Numbered from the stretch's first letter, positions 1 to 7,840 are shown. The stretch: DNA of 19,192 bases from Acidimicrobiaceae bacterium (GCA_003453695.1 DMNK01000036.1:16676-35867); one strand, 5' to 3'. Translations and numbers: made by a program. Notes: generated by a model not told the origin, from the sequence alone.

Positions 1-108
1 GGGCCCCCCCGCGCCCCCGCGCGGGCCGGCATCGGGGGCGGGCGGGCCGGACACGACGGGACAAGCTACCCGGCCGCCCCACGGGCCCGCCGGTACCATC
101 CGGCCCGC

Positions 109-1161
109 ATGCGCGTCGAGCTCATGGCCTTCGGAATGCCGCTTCGGCGCGCCCAGCAGCTCGCCGTCGACGCCGAGGCGGCCGGATTCGCCGGCGCCGT
201 CGTCACCGAGGGCGGGCGGACCGCCTACCTCACCTGCGCGGCCATGGCGCTCGCCACCGAGCGCCTGGAACTGGCCACCGGCATCGCCGTGGCCTTCCCC
301 CGCAGCCCCATGGTGAGTGCCCAGGTGGCCTGGGAGCTGGCCGACGTCAGCGGCGGCCGGTTCCGGCTGGGGCTCGGCGCCCAGGTGGAAGCGCACGTGC
401 GCCGGCGCTACGACGCCCCCTTCGAGCACCCCGCCGCCCGGTTGGCCGAGTACGTGGGCGCCGTGCGGGCGTGTTTCCGGGCCTTTCGGGGAGAGGAGCG
501 CCTGGCCTTCGAGGGCGACTTCTACCGTCTCACCCTGCTCCCGCCCACCTGGTCGCCGGGGCCCATCGACGTCGCCGACCCCCCCGTCGACGTGGCGGCC
601 GTCAACCCCTACATGCTGCGGCTGGCGGGCGAGGTGGCCGACGGCGTCCACGTCCACCCCCTCAACCACCCCCGCTACCTGGCCGAGGTGGTCCGCCCCC
701 AGGTGGCGGCGGGGGCGACCGGGGCGGGCCGCCACCCTGCGGCGCTCGAGCTCACCGTCCCCGTCCTCACCGCCGTGGGCGACACCGACGAGGAACAGAG
801 CCGGTGGTGGGAGCTGGCCCGGTCCCAGGTCGCCTTCTACGGCTCGACACCGAACTACGCCTTCCTCTTCGAGCTGCTCGGTCACCCCGACACGACGGCC
901 CGGATCAGAGAGCGCCAGAAGGCGGGCGACACGGCCGGCATGGCGGCGGTCGTCGACGACGACCTGCTCGCCCACTTCGTGGTGCGAGGCACCTTCGCCG
1001 AGGTGCCCGGGCTCCTCGTCGAGCGCTTCGGGGGTCTCGCCGACCGGGTGGTGCTCTACTTCGCCGGCGCCACCTGGGCGCCTGACGGCGAGGGCTTCGC
1101 CCGCTACGGCGATCTGGCCCGGGAGACACAGGCGCTGGCCCGAAAGGAAACAAGGACGTAA
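109..1161 (+). CDS. LLM class F420-dependent oxidoreductase (TIGR03617-like)
   Basis: A 350-residue luciferase-like monooxygenase fold protein. Members of this group bind coenzyme F420 in a TIM barrel and transfer hydride to or from mostly unknown small substrates in the cytosol. The N-terminus (MRVELMAFGMPL), the block FPRSPMVSAQVAWELADVSG followed by GRFRLGLGAQVEAHVRRR at about residues 64-101, and the late block VAFYGSTPNYAFLFELLG (about 242-259) are the pattern I associate with the MSMEG_2256-type subfamily; the subfamily name is from memory. The end VDRVVLYFAGATW-like region is also typical. ATG at 109 follows directly on a TANNNT-type hexamer (94-99) with no Shine-Dalgarno sequence, so a short-leader or leaderless mRNA is possible. 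It stands alone on this strand before a small peptidase-like gene. Substrate is unknown. Confidence 0.9.
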   Translation: MRVELMAFGMPLRRAQQLAVDAEAAGFAGAVVTEGGRTAYLTCAAMALATERLELATGIAVAFPRSPMVSAQVAWELADVSGGRFRLGLGAQVEAHVRRRYDAPFEHPAARLAEYVGAVRACFRAFRGEERLAFEGDFYRLTLLPPTWSPGPIDVADPPVDVAAVNPYMLRLAGEVADGVHVHPLNHPRYLAEVVRPQVAAGATGAGRHPAALELTVPVLTAVGDTDEEQSRWWELARSQVAFYGSTPNYAFLFELLGHPDTTARIRERQKAGDTAGMAAVVDDDLLAHFVVRGTFAEVPGLLVERFGGLADRVVLYFAGATWAPDGEGFARYGDLARETQALARKETRT

Positions 1162-1245
1162 CCCGAACTGCGTTCACACTGTCGCGCCGCGCATGTACCC
1201 TCGCGCCGCACACACACCCCGCCGAGCACGAAGGAGGCATCGGAG

Positions 1246-1611
1246 TTGGGCTGGTACCGGGCCCGGGAGTTCGAATTCGACCCACGCGTGTGTCGCGGGG
1301 TGCATGTGGGAGGGTGCGTCGCAGGCCGGCGCTGGCCGCGTCCGAGCGACTGGGACGTGGAGGCGCACGCCCACAACACCGACGCCGACCCCTGGTCCGG
1401 TTGGATCTGCGTCGCTTCGGAGCGGTCGCTGTTCACCGCCTCCCGCCGCCCCACCCGGGTGATGGTCCACGAATACGCCCATCTCCTGGCCCCCAACTCT
1501 CGCCACGGGGCTGCCTGGCAGGAGGCCATCACCGAGCTGGGCTATCCCTCGGAGGCCGAATGGCACCGGCCCCGACCGGTGCGCCGAACCTCGAGGCGGC
1601 GCGCCGCCTGA
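1246..1611 (+). CDS. small SprT-like zinc metallopeptidase-like protein
   Basis: A 121-residue protein with a zinc-binding HExxH signature, VMVHEYAHLL at about residues 73-82, followed by a third histidine in SRHGAAWQEA about 10 residues later. That spacing and the HGxxW context resemble SprT-like minimal gluzincin domains, where two His of the helix and the later His bind zinc and the Glu activates water. A hydrophobic strand with Cys (WSGWICVAS) precedes it, and a basic Arg-rich tail ends the protein. The start is TTG at 1246: a strong AAGGAGG lies at 1231-1237, 8 nt upstream, and no ATG or GTG fits as well. There is no signal peptide, so it is probably cytosolic. The substrate is not visible; it could also be a DNA- or phage-related SprT relative. 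Confidence 0.72.
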   Translation: MGWYRAREFEFDPRVCRGVHVGGCVAGRRWPRPSDWDVEAHAHNTDADPWSGWICVASERSLFTASRRPTRVMVHEYAHLLAPNSRHGAAWQEAITELGYPSEAEWHRPRPVRRTSRRRAA

Positions 1612-1616
1612 GCGGA

Positions 1617-1643
1617 GGCGGCCCGGTCACCGAGGGGCCCGCC
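1617..1643. terminator. hairpin in convergent gap, probable bidirectional terminator
   Basis: GGCGGCCC (1617-1624) can pair with GGGCCCGCC (1635-1643) with a one-base bulge and a 10-nt loop. It fills the 34-bp gap between the peptidase-like gene and the opposing Lrp/AsnC gene. No T-run follows on either strand, so any termination would be by hairpin alone or Rho-assisted. Confidence 0.4.
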
Positions 1644-1645
1644 GG

Positions 1646-2152
1646 CTAGCGCCGACGCGATCCGGCTCGGGCCGCACGTGGCGTCGGCGGTGTCAGCTCG
1701 GGGGCGGCCGGAGAGGGCAGGCGGCTCTCGTCCAGCACGAAGATGGTCTGGGTGGAGCGGACCAGCGGGGAACCGTGCAGGCGCACGAGGACCACGTCAC
1801 GCAGGGCCACCACGTCGGGCACCCGCACCAGCATGACCAGGTCGAAGCCCCCGCTCGTGAACGCGAGGTACTCGAGGCCGGGGAGCCGGAGCAGCTCGTC
1901 GCGGGCTTCCTGCCAGGAGTGCTGCTCGACGTTGGCGAGGATCAGGGCGGTGATGGGCAGCCCCACTTTGGCAGGGTCGATCACGGCTCGGAACCCGGTC
2001 ACCACCCCGGCGTCCCGGAGGCGCTCCAAGCGGCTGTAGGCGGTGGCGCGCGACACCCCCGCCCGCTGCGCCAGGGTGTTCACCGACGCTCGTCCGTCCT
2101 CGAGCAGATCGCTCAGGATGCGGCGGTCGGTGTCGTCGAGCAGAACGTCCAT
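1646..2152 (-). CDS. Lrp/AsnC family transcriptional regulator
   Basis: A 168-residue regulator. The N-terminal winged helix-turn-helix is seen at about residues 8-58 (DDTDRRILSDLLEDGRAS, then LAQRAGVSRATAYSRLERL), followed by the RAM/AsnC ligand-binding domain at about 66-140 (LPITALILANVEQ, FDLVMLVRV). Family members form dimers to octamers and sense amino acids. ATG at 2152 is preceded by AGGAGG with 5-nt spacing, which fixes the start. It is divergently transcribed from phhA, the first gene of a complete phenylalanine/tyrosine degradation operon, so its likely effector is an aromatic amino acid or a keto acid made from one; this is inference from position. A -10 like CATAAT lies on this strand in the shared intergenic region, which also carries a dyad that could bind the protein. 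Confidence 0.92.
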   Translation of the reverse strand: MDVLLDDTDRRILSDLLEDGRASVNTLAQRAGVSRATAYSRLERLRDAGVVTGFRAVIDPAKVGLPITALILANVEQHSWQEARDELLRLPGLEYLAFTSGGFDLVMLVRVPDVVALRDVVLVRLHGSPLVRSTQTIFVLDESRLPSPAAPELTPPTPRAARAGSRRR

Positions 2153-2180
2153 GCCGGCCTCCTCTGACGGGGCTGCGACA

Positions 2181-2222
2181 AGACATTATGCATCTCTACT
2201 TCCCTCTGCTGTCATAAAGTGT
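2181..2222. promoter_or_regulatory. AT-rich dyad and divergent promoter region between Lrp/AsnC gene and phhA
   Basis: This is the only AT-rich stretch in the 127-bp intergenic region. The segments 2181-2190 and 2213-2222 are symmetric at 8 of 10 positions (TTATG against CATAA in the core) with a 22-bp spacer, as expected for an Lrp/AsnC-type operator. On the minus strand a -10-like CATAAT (2190-2185) and a -35-like ATGACA (2215-2210) are separated by 19 bp and would drive the regulator. The phhA promoter is less clear. Confidence 0.45.
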
Positions 2223-2279
2223 TCCATTGGCCGGAGAGGCTGGACGTTTTGCCGCAGATCGGGCAACAATTCCAGCGCG

Positions 2280-3113
2280 ATGGCAGTCACCCTGGAGCTG
2301 GCCAGCGACCACCCGGGTTTCTCCGACCCCGCCTACCGCCGTCGCCGCCAGGCCATCGCCGCCGTCGGAGCCTCCTACCGCCCCGGCGACCCCATCCCCG
2401 ACGTCGCCTACAGCGTCGAGGAGGACGAGGTGTGGCGGGTGGTGTCGGGCGAGCTGGCCGCCAAGCACCGTCGCCTGGCCTGCGCCGAGTACCTGCGCGG
2501 CTGCGAGCGGCTGGTGCTGCCCACCGACCGGGTGCCGCAGCTCCGGGAGGTGGACCAGCGGGTGCGCGCCTTGACGGGATTCCGGATCCGGCCCGTCCCC
2601 GGTCTGGTCCCGGTCGGCGACTTCTACGGTTCGCTCGCCGAGCGCACCTTCATGTCGACCCAGTACGTCCGCCACCACTCGGTGCCGTTCTACACACCCG
2701 AACCGGACATCGTGCACGAGATCATCGGCCACGCCAACATGCTCGCCTCTTTGGCCTTTTCCTCTCTGTACGAGGCCGCCGGCAAGGCGTCGCGCCGTGC
2801 CCGGTCGCCGGAGGCTCTCGAGTTCTTCTCCCGGGTGTTCTGGTTCACCCTCGAGTTCGGCGTCGTCCGCGAGGGGGGCGGGCTCAAGGCCTATGGGGCA
2901 GGCCTGCTGTCGAGCTTCGGGGAGCTCGAGGTGTTCCGGCACGCCGAGATCCGCCCCTGGGACGTGGTGGCGATGGGCACGCTCGACTACGACATCACCC
3001 ACTACCAGCCGGTGCTGTTCGAGGCAGCATCGCTCGGTGACCTCGTCGCCGACCTCGGGTCGTTCTTCGCCGCCTACGACGAAGCCTGGTACCGGACCCG
3101 CGTCGGGAGATGA
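2280..3113 (+). CDS. phhA: phenylalanine 4-monooxygenase
   Basis: A 277-residue single-domain aromatic amino acid hydroxylase, the size of bacterial enzymes that lack the N-terminal ACT domain of the animal enzyme. It uses Fe(II), tetrahydropterin and O2 to hydroxylate L-phenylalanine to tyrosine in the cytosol. The iron triad is visible: His146 and His151 in PEPDIVHEIIGHANML and Glu192 in WFTLEFGVV. The motif KAYGAGLLSSFGEL (203-216) is almost identical to that of animal phenylalanine hydroxylase. ATG at 2280 gives the expected N-terminus (HPGFSDPAYRRRR); no clear Shine-Dalgarno sequence precedes it, and no better in-frame start is visible. It is the first gene of a four-gene operon; its stop lies 4 nt before the GTG of hppD. 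Phenylalanine is favoured as substrate because of the homogentisate genes that follow. Confidence 0.95.
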   Translation: MAVTLELASDHPGFSDPAYRRRRQAIAAVGASYRPGDPIPDVAYSVEEDEVWRVVSGELAAKHRRLACAEYLRGCERLVLPTDRVPQLREVDQRVRALTGFRIRPVPGLVPVGDFYGSLAERTFMSTQYVRHHSVPFYTPEPDIVHEIIGHANMLASLAFSSLYEAAGKASRRARSPEALEFFSRVFWFTLEFGVVREGGGLKAYGAGLLSSFGELEVFRHAEIRPWDVVAMGTLDYDITHYQPVLFEAASLGDLVADLGSFFAAYDEAWYRTRVGR

Positions 3114-3117
3114 GCAC

Positions 3118-4248
3118 GTGAGCGAGCGGGCCACGGTGACCGCCACGACGACGGCACCGGCCGCCCGTCTGCTCGGCTGGGACTGCGTCGAGCTGTGGGT
3201 CGGCAACGCCCGCACCACCGCCGGGTTCCTCATGTCGGCCTTCGGCTTCACGTGCACGGCCTACGCGGGACCCGAGACCGGCGTGCGGCACAAGGCGAGC
3301 TACGTCCTCGAACAAGGGGAGGTTCGTTTCGTGGTGTCGGCGGCGCTCAGCGCGGCGTCGCCCATCGCCCATCACGTCCGGAGCCATGGGGACGGCGTGC
3401 ACGACCTCGCCTGGCTCGTCGACGACGCCAGGTCGGCCTTCAGCGCCGCCGTGTCCCGGGGGGCCACCCCGGTGCGCCCGCCCTGGGAGGAGCGCGACGA
3501 CCACGGGGTGCTGGTCCTGGCCCAGATCGCCACCTACGGCGAGACCGTGCACACCTTCGTGGACCGCAGTCGCTACCGCGGCACCCGGCTCGAGCCCGGG
3601 TACGCCACCGAACATCTGCCGCCTGCGCCGGTGGGCCCGCTCGTGGGGATCGGGGCCATCGACCACGTCGTGGGGAACGTCGAACAGGGACGGCTCGACG
3701 ACTGGGTCCAGTTCTACGCCCAGGTGCTGGGGCTCGAGCCCATGCTGCACTTCTCCCAAGACCAGATCGCCACCGAGTACTCCGCCCTGGCCTCGACGGT
3801 CGTCTGGGACGGCAAGCAGATCGTCATGCCGTTGAACGAACCGGCCACGGGCCGGCGCAAGAGCCAGATCCAGGAGTATCTCGAGGCGTACGACGGGCCC
3901 GGGGTCCAGCACATCGCCCTGCGCACCGACGACATCGTGACCACCGTCGACGCCCTGCGGGCCAGAGGCGTCCGCTTCATGGAGGTCCCCGACACCTACT
4001 ACGAAGATGCCCGTCGCCGGCTGGCGGGCATCGACCTCCCCTGGGGGGACCTCGAGCGCCTCGGCATCCTCGTCGACCGCGACGCCGCCGGGCACCTGCT
4101 GCAGATCTTCACCGAGACCATCACCGACCGGCCGGCGCTGTTCTTCGAGATCATCGAGCGTCGCGGGGCGCGGGGCTTCGGCGAGGGCAACTTCAAGGCC
4201 CTCTTCGAGGCCATCGAGCGGGACCAGGCCCGGCGGGGGAACCTCTGA
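3118..4248 (+). CDS. hppD: 4-hydroxyphenylpyruvate dioxygenase
   Basis: A 376-residue vicinal oxygen chelate protein that converts 4-hydroxyphenylpyruvate, O2 and Fe(II) to homogentisate and CO2. Two glyoxalase-like halves are seen, at about residues 19-150 and 178-340. The 2-His-1-Glu iron site is intact: His183 (IDHVVGN), His265 (GVQHIALRTDD) and Glu344 (FFEIIER), and the C-terminal GFGEGNFKALFEAIE is the family hallmark for the helix that closes the active site. GTG at 3118 is chosen because GGGAG lies 7 nt upstream and the start falls 4 nt after the phhA stop. The keto acid substrate requires a tyrosine aminotransferase, which is not in this window. Length is normal for the bacterial family. 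Confidence 0.96.
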   Translation: MSERATVTATTTAPAARLLGWDCVELWVGNARTTAGFLMSAFGFTCTAYAGPETGVRHKASYVLEQGEVRFVVSAALSAASPIAHHVRSHGDGVHDLAWLVDDARSAFSAAVSRGATPVRPPWEERDDHGVLVLAQIATYGETVHTFVDRSRYRGTRLEPGYATEHLPPAPVGPLVGIGAIDHVVGNVEQGRLDDWVQFYAQVLGLEPMLHFSQDQIATEYSALASTVVWDGKQIVMPLNEPATGRRKSQIQEYLEAYDGPGVQHIALRTDDIVTTVDALRARGVRFMEVPDTYYEDARRRLAGIDLPWGDLERLGILVDRDAAGHLLQIFTETITDRPALFFEIIERRGARGFGEGNFKALFEAIERDQARRGNL

Positions 4249-4253
4249 CAGAG

Positions 4254-5519
4254 GTGCCGGGGACACCGTCGGGCTGGGGCCTGGCCAACCTCCCCTTCGG
4301 CGTGGCCTCGGTTCCCGGGCAGCCGGGTCCGCGGGTGGTGGTGGCTCACGGACAGCACGCCGTCGACCTGCACGCGGCAGCGAGCGCCGGCGTCGTCGAC
4401 ACCGGTGTCGATCCACAGGTGTTCGCCGCGCCCAGCCTCAACCGGCTGTTGGCGGAGGGACGAGACAGCTGGCGGACGGTCCGCTCCACCGTGGCCGACG
4501 CGCTCGGGGCCCGAGAACCGCTTCCCGGCGACGTGCTCGTGCCCCTGGAGCAGCTCTCCATGTTGCGGCCGGTGGCGGTGGGCGACTACGTCGACGGCTA
4601 CGGCGGCATCCATCACGCCACCAACATGGGCAGGCTGCTGCGTCCCGGATCCGAGCCCCTGGCGCCCAACTGGCGCCGGATGCCCGTCGCCTACCACGGC
4701 CGGGCGGGGACCGTGGTGGTCTCGGGTCATCCCGTGCGCCGCCCCTGGGGGCAGGTGGGAGACGGCGACGGCGCCCGCCTGGTGCCGGCGGCCCGCCTTG
4801 ACATCGAGCTCGAGGTCGGCTTCGTGGTCGGCACGGGCAACCCGCTCGGGTGCCCGGTGTCCGTCGACCGCGCCGCCGACCACATCTTCGGCGTGGTGCT
4901 GCTCAACGACTGGTCAGCCCGTGACGTCCAGGCCTACGAGTCCCAGCCCCTCGGGCCGTTCCTGGGCAAGTCCTTCGCCACCTCCATCTCGGCGTGGGTG
5001 GTGACCGTCGACGCCCTGGCCCCCTACCTGGTGCACGGACTCGCTGCCCACCAGCAGCCGGCCCCGGCTCCGTACCTCCGCACCGAGGACCCGTGGGTGC
5101 CGGACCTCCGTCTCGAGGTGCTGCTCCAGAGCCGGGCCATGGCGGCGTCCGGCACGCCTCCCGCCGTCATCAGCCGGGTGCGCTACGCCGAGGCCATGTA
5201 CTGGTCGATGGCCCAGCAACTGGCCCACGCCACCGTCAACGGCGCCTCCACCCGGCCCGGCGACTTGTTCGGATCCGGCACGGCGTCGGGTCCCGACCCG
5301 CGCACCCAAGGCGGCAGCCTCCTCGAGGTGACCTGGGGGGGCGAACAGCCGATCGAGCTTCCCGGCGGTGAGCGGCGGAGCTTCTTGGAGGACGGCGACA
5401 CCGTGGTGCTGCGGGGCCGGTGCGAGGCCGACGGCCGAGGCGGAAGGCGGGAAGCCGTGGCGCTGGGCGACGTGGTCGGTACCGTGGTGCCGGCGTCGCC
5501 GGGGACACCGACGCGTTAG
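4254..5519 (+). CDS. fahA: fumarylacetoacetase
   Basis: A 421-residue FAH-family hydrolase that splits fumarylacetoacetate into fumarate and acetoacetate, the last step of tyrosine degradation. The N-terminal SH3-like part contains the family motif GWGLANLPFGV (7-17). Metal and catalytic residues equivalent to those of the mouse enzyme are present: Asp114 and His121 in DGYGGIHHATN, Glu185 and Glu187 in LDIELEVGF, and Asp219 in LLNDWSARDVQ, followed by QPLGPFLGKSFATSIS (231-246). The start is placed at GTG 4254, five bases after the hppD stop, with GGGGGA 13 nt upstream; a CTG at 4245 overlapping the hppD stop is an alternative with closer spacing to that purine run. The close match to full-length eukaryote-type fumarylacetoacetase argues against a generic FAH-family decarboxylase or hydrolase. 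Confidence 0.95.
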   Translation: MPGTPSGWGLANLPFGVASVPGQPGPRVVVAHGQHAVDLHAAASAGVVDTGVDPQVFAAPSLNRLLAEGRDSWRTVRSTVADALGAREPLPGDVLVPLEQLSMLRPVAVGDYVDGYGGIHHATNMGRLLRPGSEPLAPNWRRMPVAYHGRAGTVVVSGHPVRRPWGQVGDGDGARLVPAARLDIELEVGFVVGTGNPLGCPVSVDRAADHIFGVVLLNDWSARDVQAYESQPLGPFLGKSFATSISAWVVTVDALAPYLVHGLAAHQQPAPAPYLRTEDPWVPDLRLEVLLQSRAMAASGTPPAVISRVRYAEAMYWSMAQQLAHATVNGASTRPGDLFGSGTASGPDPRTQGGSLLEVTWGGEQPIELPGGERRSFLEDGDTVVLRGRCEADGRGGRREAVALGDVVGTVVPASPGTPTR

Positions 5520-5540
5520 CCGTCGAGACGAGGAGGCGAC

Positions 5541-6716
5541 ATGCCCCATTACCGCAAGGTGGGTGAGGTCCCCCGGAAGCGACACCTGCGGGTGCCGCAA
5601 CACGGCGGTGACGGCGAACGGTTTCTGTTCGAGGAGCTCATGGGCGAAGAAGGCTTCTCCTCGGACTCGGCACTGCTGTACCACCGCCACTCGCCCAGTG
5701 CCATCGTCGCCGCCGAGCGGTTGGCCGACCCGGCCGCCGTGGAGTGGACGGCGGACGGTGCCCTGCTCCCGCGCCATCTGCGCACCACCAAGCTCCCGGG
5801 CGGAGGCGACCCGGTGCTCGGCCGGGCCCGCTTGCTCGGGAACGCAGACGTGGTGATCTCCTGGGTGGCGGCCGAGCGCGACAGCGCCGTCTATCGCAAC
5901 GCCACCGGCGACGAGCTCTTCTACGTCCACGACGGCGAAGCCACGGTCGAGACGAGCTTCGGGGCCCTTGGCGTCGGGCCCGGCGACTACGTGGTGCTCC
6001 CCGCCGCCTGCACGCACCGCTGGCGGCTGGACGGGCACCGGCTCCAAGCGCTCGTGCTCGAGATGGCGGGCCACGTGCGCTTTCCGACTCGCTACCTGTC
6101 GGAGACGGGACAGCTCAAAGAGGGTGCCCCCTTCTCCGAGCGCGACGTGCGCGCCCCAGAGGAGCCACTGCACGTCGAGGGCACAGACGTGGAGGTGCTG
6201 GTACGAAGCGCCGACGGACTCACCCGTCACGTGCACGCTCAGCACCCCTTCGACGTGACCGGCTGGGACGGCTGTCTGTACCCCTACGCCTTGTCCATCC
6301 ACGACTTCGAGCCGGTGGTGGGCGCCGTGCACCAGCCGCCGCCCGTGCACCAGACGTTCGCCGGGCCCTCCCTCGTGGTGTGCTCCTTCGTCCCCCGCCC
6401 CTTCGACTTCCACCCTGATGCCATCAAGGTCCCGTACCACCACGCCAACGTCGACAGCGACGAGGTCATCTTCTACGCCCACGGCGACTTCATGAGCCGG
6501 GCCGGCTCGGGCATCGGGGCCGGCTCCATCTCGCTGCACCCCCCCGGATTCGTCCACGGGCCACAGCCGGGGAGCATGGAACGGGCCATCGACGCCGACC
6601 GCACCGAGGAACTGGCCGTGATGGTCGACACGTTCCACCGGCTGCGCCTCAGCACGCTCGCCGCCGAGATCGCCGACGACGACTACCCGTGGACATGGGC
6701 AGGACGGCGGCTCTGA
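5541..6716 (+). CDS. hmgA: homogentisate 1,2-dioxygenase
   Basis: A 391-residue cupin-fold ring-cleavage dioxygenase that opens homogentisate to maleylacetoacetate. The N-terminus (MPHYRKVGEVPRKRHL) is that of bacterial HmgA. A first cupin-like region lies around ATGDELFYVHDGEATVET (121-138). The iron-site region is VPYHHANVDSDEVIFYAHGDF (within 297-317) and HPPGFVHGP (333-341): His301 and His339 correspond to His335 and His371 of the human enzyme, while the third ligand may be Asp307 by spacing or Glu308 by the cupin pattern. ATG at 5541 follows GAGGAGG, which sets the start. It is the last gene of the operon, after fahA, although its reaction comes earlier. It is shorter than the roughly 440-residue proteobacterial and human forms, as is common in the distant bacterial branch. 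Confidence 0.93.
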   Translation: MPHYRKVGEVPRKRHLRVPQHGGDGERFLFEELMGEEGFSSDSALLYHRHSPSAIVAAERLADPAAVEWTADGALLPRHLRTTKLPGGGDPVLGRARLLGNADVVISWVAAERDSAVYRNATGDELFYVHDGEATVETSFGALGVGPGDYVVLPAACTHRWRLDGHRLQALVLEMAGHVRFPTRYLSETGQLKEGAPFSERDVRAPEEPLHVEGTDVEVLVRSADGLTRHVHAQHPFDVTGWDGCLYPYALSIHDFEPVVGAVHQPPPVHQTFAGPSLVVCSFVPRPFDFHPDAIKVPYHHANVDSDEVIFYAHGDFMSRAGSGIGAGSISLHPPGFVHGPQPGSMERAIDADRTEELAVMVDTFHRLRLSTLAAEIADDDYPWTWAGRRL

Positions 6717-6732
6717 CAGGGACCGTTCCCGG

Positions 6733-6746
6733 TTTCCCCGGGGAAA
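6733..6746. terminator. perfect 14-bp palindrome after hmgA, possible terminator
   Basis: TTTCCCCGGGGAAA is a perfect palindrome 17 bp after the hmgA stop. It could form a short loop-poor hairpin or be a protein-binding site; no T-run follows. The rest of the 245-bp convergent gap to the SDR gene (up to 6961) holds a small hairpin CCCGTT/AACGGG at 6852-6867 and one DnaA-box-like TTGTCCACA at 6942-6950, but no gene that I can support. Confidence 0.3.
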
Positions 6747-6961
6747 TCCACAGCCACCAGGCCGGAGACGGGCCCGATTTCACATGGCCGTCACCTCTGG
6801 TTCATCGCCAGGTCACTTTGCGCTAACCGCGGTGTCACCGCCGATTGGGGCCCCGTTCAACAACGGGCGGTCATCGTGCCTGCACCGACGCCCGGGAGGG
6901 GCTCGGAGGCCACCTTCAGGCCCGCGGCGCCGCCCACAGGCTTGTCCACAGGGACGGCGAG

Positions 6962-7840
6962 CTACCCCGGCGACCGCTCGGCGACGAGCTTCTCGCTCGC
7001 TTCCCACAGCCGGGCCGCCGCCTCGCTGCTGCGGGCCTCCCGGGTGGGCGTCGCCGGTTTGCACCGCACGAAGTAGGCACCGGTCACATCGGCCACGTCG
7101 GGAGCAGACGCCAGGAACACCGAGGTGCGCGCCCCGCGTTCGGGGCTCAGGATGAAGGGCTTGATCACCTTGAGCCCGAAGGCGAACACCCCCTTCGTGT
7201 CCCCGTCGCGTCCGTAGCCGGTGGCCACCGTGCCGGGATGGAGGCTGTTGACGGTCACGCCGGTGCCGGCCAGGCGTCGGGCAAGCTCGGTGGTGAAGAG
7301 GATGTTGGCGAGCTTCGACTTGGCGTACACCTGGAGCGAACGGTAGGAGCGCTCCGACTGCAGATCGTCGAAGTCCAGTCCACGGCGCGCCCCTTTGTGC
7401 GCCGTGGAGGCGACGTTCACGATGCGGGCGGGGGCGCTGGCCTTGATGCCATCGAGCAGAAGCTCGGTGAGGAGGAACGGGCCGAGGTGGTTGACGGCGA
7501 AGGTGGCCTCCAACCCGTCCGGCGTGACCCGCCGGTCGGACAGCACGATGCCGGCGTTGTTCACGAGCACGTCGATGCGCGGGCAGCGGGCCAGGATCTC
7601 GGCGGCACCGGCCCGCACCGAGGACAGGTCCCCCAGGTCGAACACGACGAGCTCCACCTCCGACGCGCCCGAGCGCCGCTGGATGTCCTGCACCGCAGCT
7701 TCGCCCCGGCCTCGGTCCCGCCCGGTGACGAGCACCCGTGCTCCGGCGCGTCCGAGCGCCACCGCCGTCTCGACGCCGATGCCCGACGTGGCACCGGTGA
7801 CGACGACGGTCTTCCCCGTCATGTCGTGTGCGTCCGCCAT
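6962..7840 (-). CDS. short-chain dehydrogenase/reductase (retinol dehydrogenase-like)
   Basis: A 292-residue classical SDR with a Rossmann fold. The cofactor motif TGATSGIG is at 15-22, the structural NNAG at 94-97, the catalytic Ser at 145 (VNVAS) and YAKSK at 172-176 giving Tyr172 and Lys176. An Arg follows the second strand (TGRDRGRGE, 39-47), which usually favours NADP(H). The block AVNHLGPFLLTELLL and the late SLHPGTVATG resemble retinol dehydrogenase/WW-oxidoreductase-like SDRs, a label that says little about the true substrate. The start ATG 7840 is preceded on the minus strand by GGGAAGGGAG. It lies 32 nt after an LLM oxidoreductase on the same strand, so the two form a likely operon of a flavin-F420 type and a nicotinamide-dependent redox enzyme. 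Confidence 0.92.
   Translation of the reverse strand: MADAHDMTGKTVVVTGATSGIGVETAVALGRAGARVLVTGRDRGRGEAAVQDIQRRSGASEVELVVFDLGDLSSVRAGAAEILARCPRIDVLVNNAGIVLSDRRVTPDGLEATFAVNHLGPFLLTELLLDGIKASAPARIVNVASTAHKGARRGLDFDDLQSERSYRSLQVYAKSKLANILFTTELARRLAGTGVTVNSLHPGTVATGYGRDGDTKGVFAFGLKVIKPFILSPERGARTSVFLASAPDVADVTGAYFVRCKPATPTREARSSEAAARLWEASEKLVAERSPG

Noticed and set aside
2196..3257. Long open frame of about 350 codons on the minus strand opposite phhA
   Set aside because: It is antisense to an enzyme with intact catalytic residues and has the Gly/His/Asp-rich low-complexity look of a high-GC shadow frame. The same holds for the long antisense frames opposite hppD (2995-4416) and fahA/hmgA (4914-6638).
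6942..6950. TTGTCCACA, the actinobacterial DnaA-box consensus, with a weaker ATCCACA near 6746
   Set aside because: One good box between convergent metabolic genes, with no cluster, no AT-rich unwinding region and no dnaA or dnaN, is not an origin.
6784..7155. Plus-strand ORF of 123 codons after hmgA
   Set aside because: Arg/Pro/Ser-rich, overlaps the 3' end of the well-supported SDR gene on the other strand, and has no ribosome binding site.
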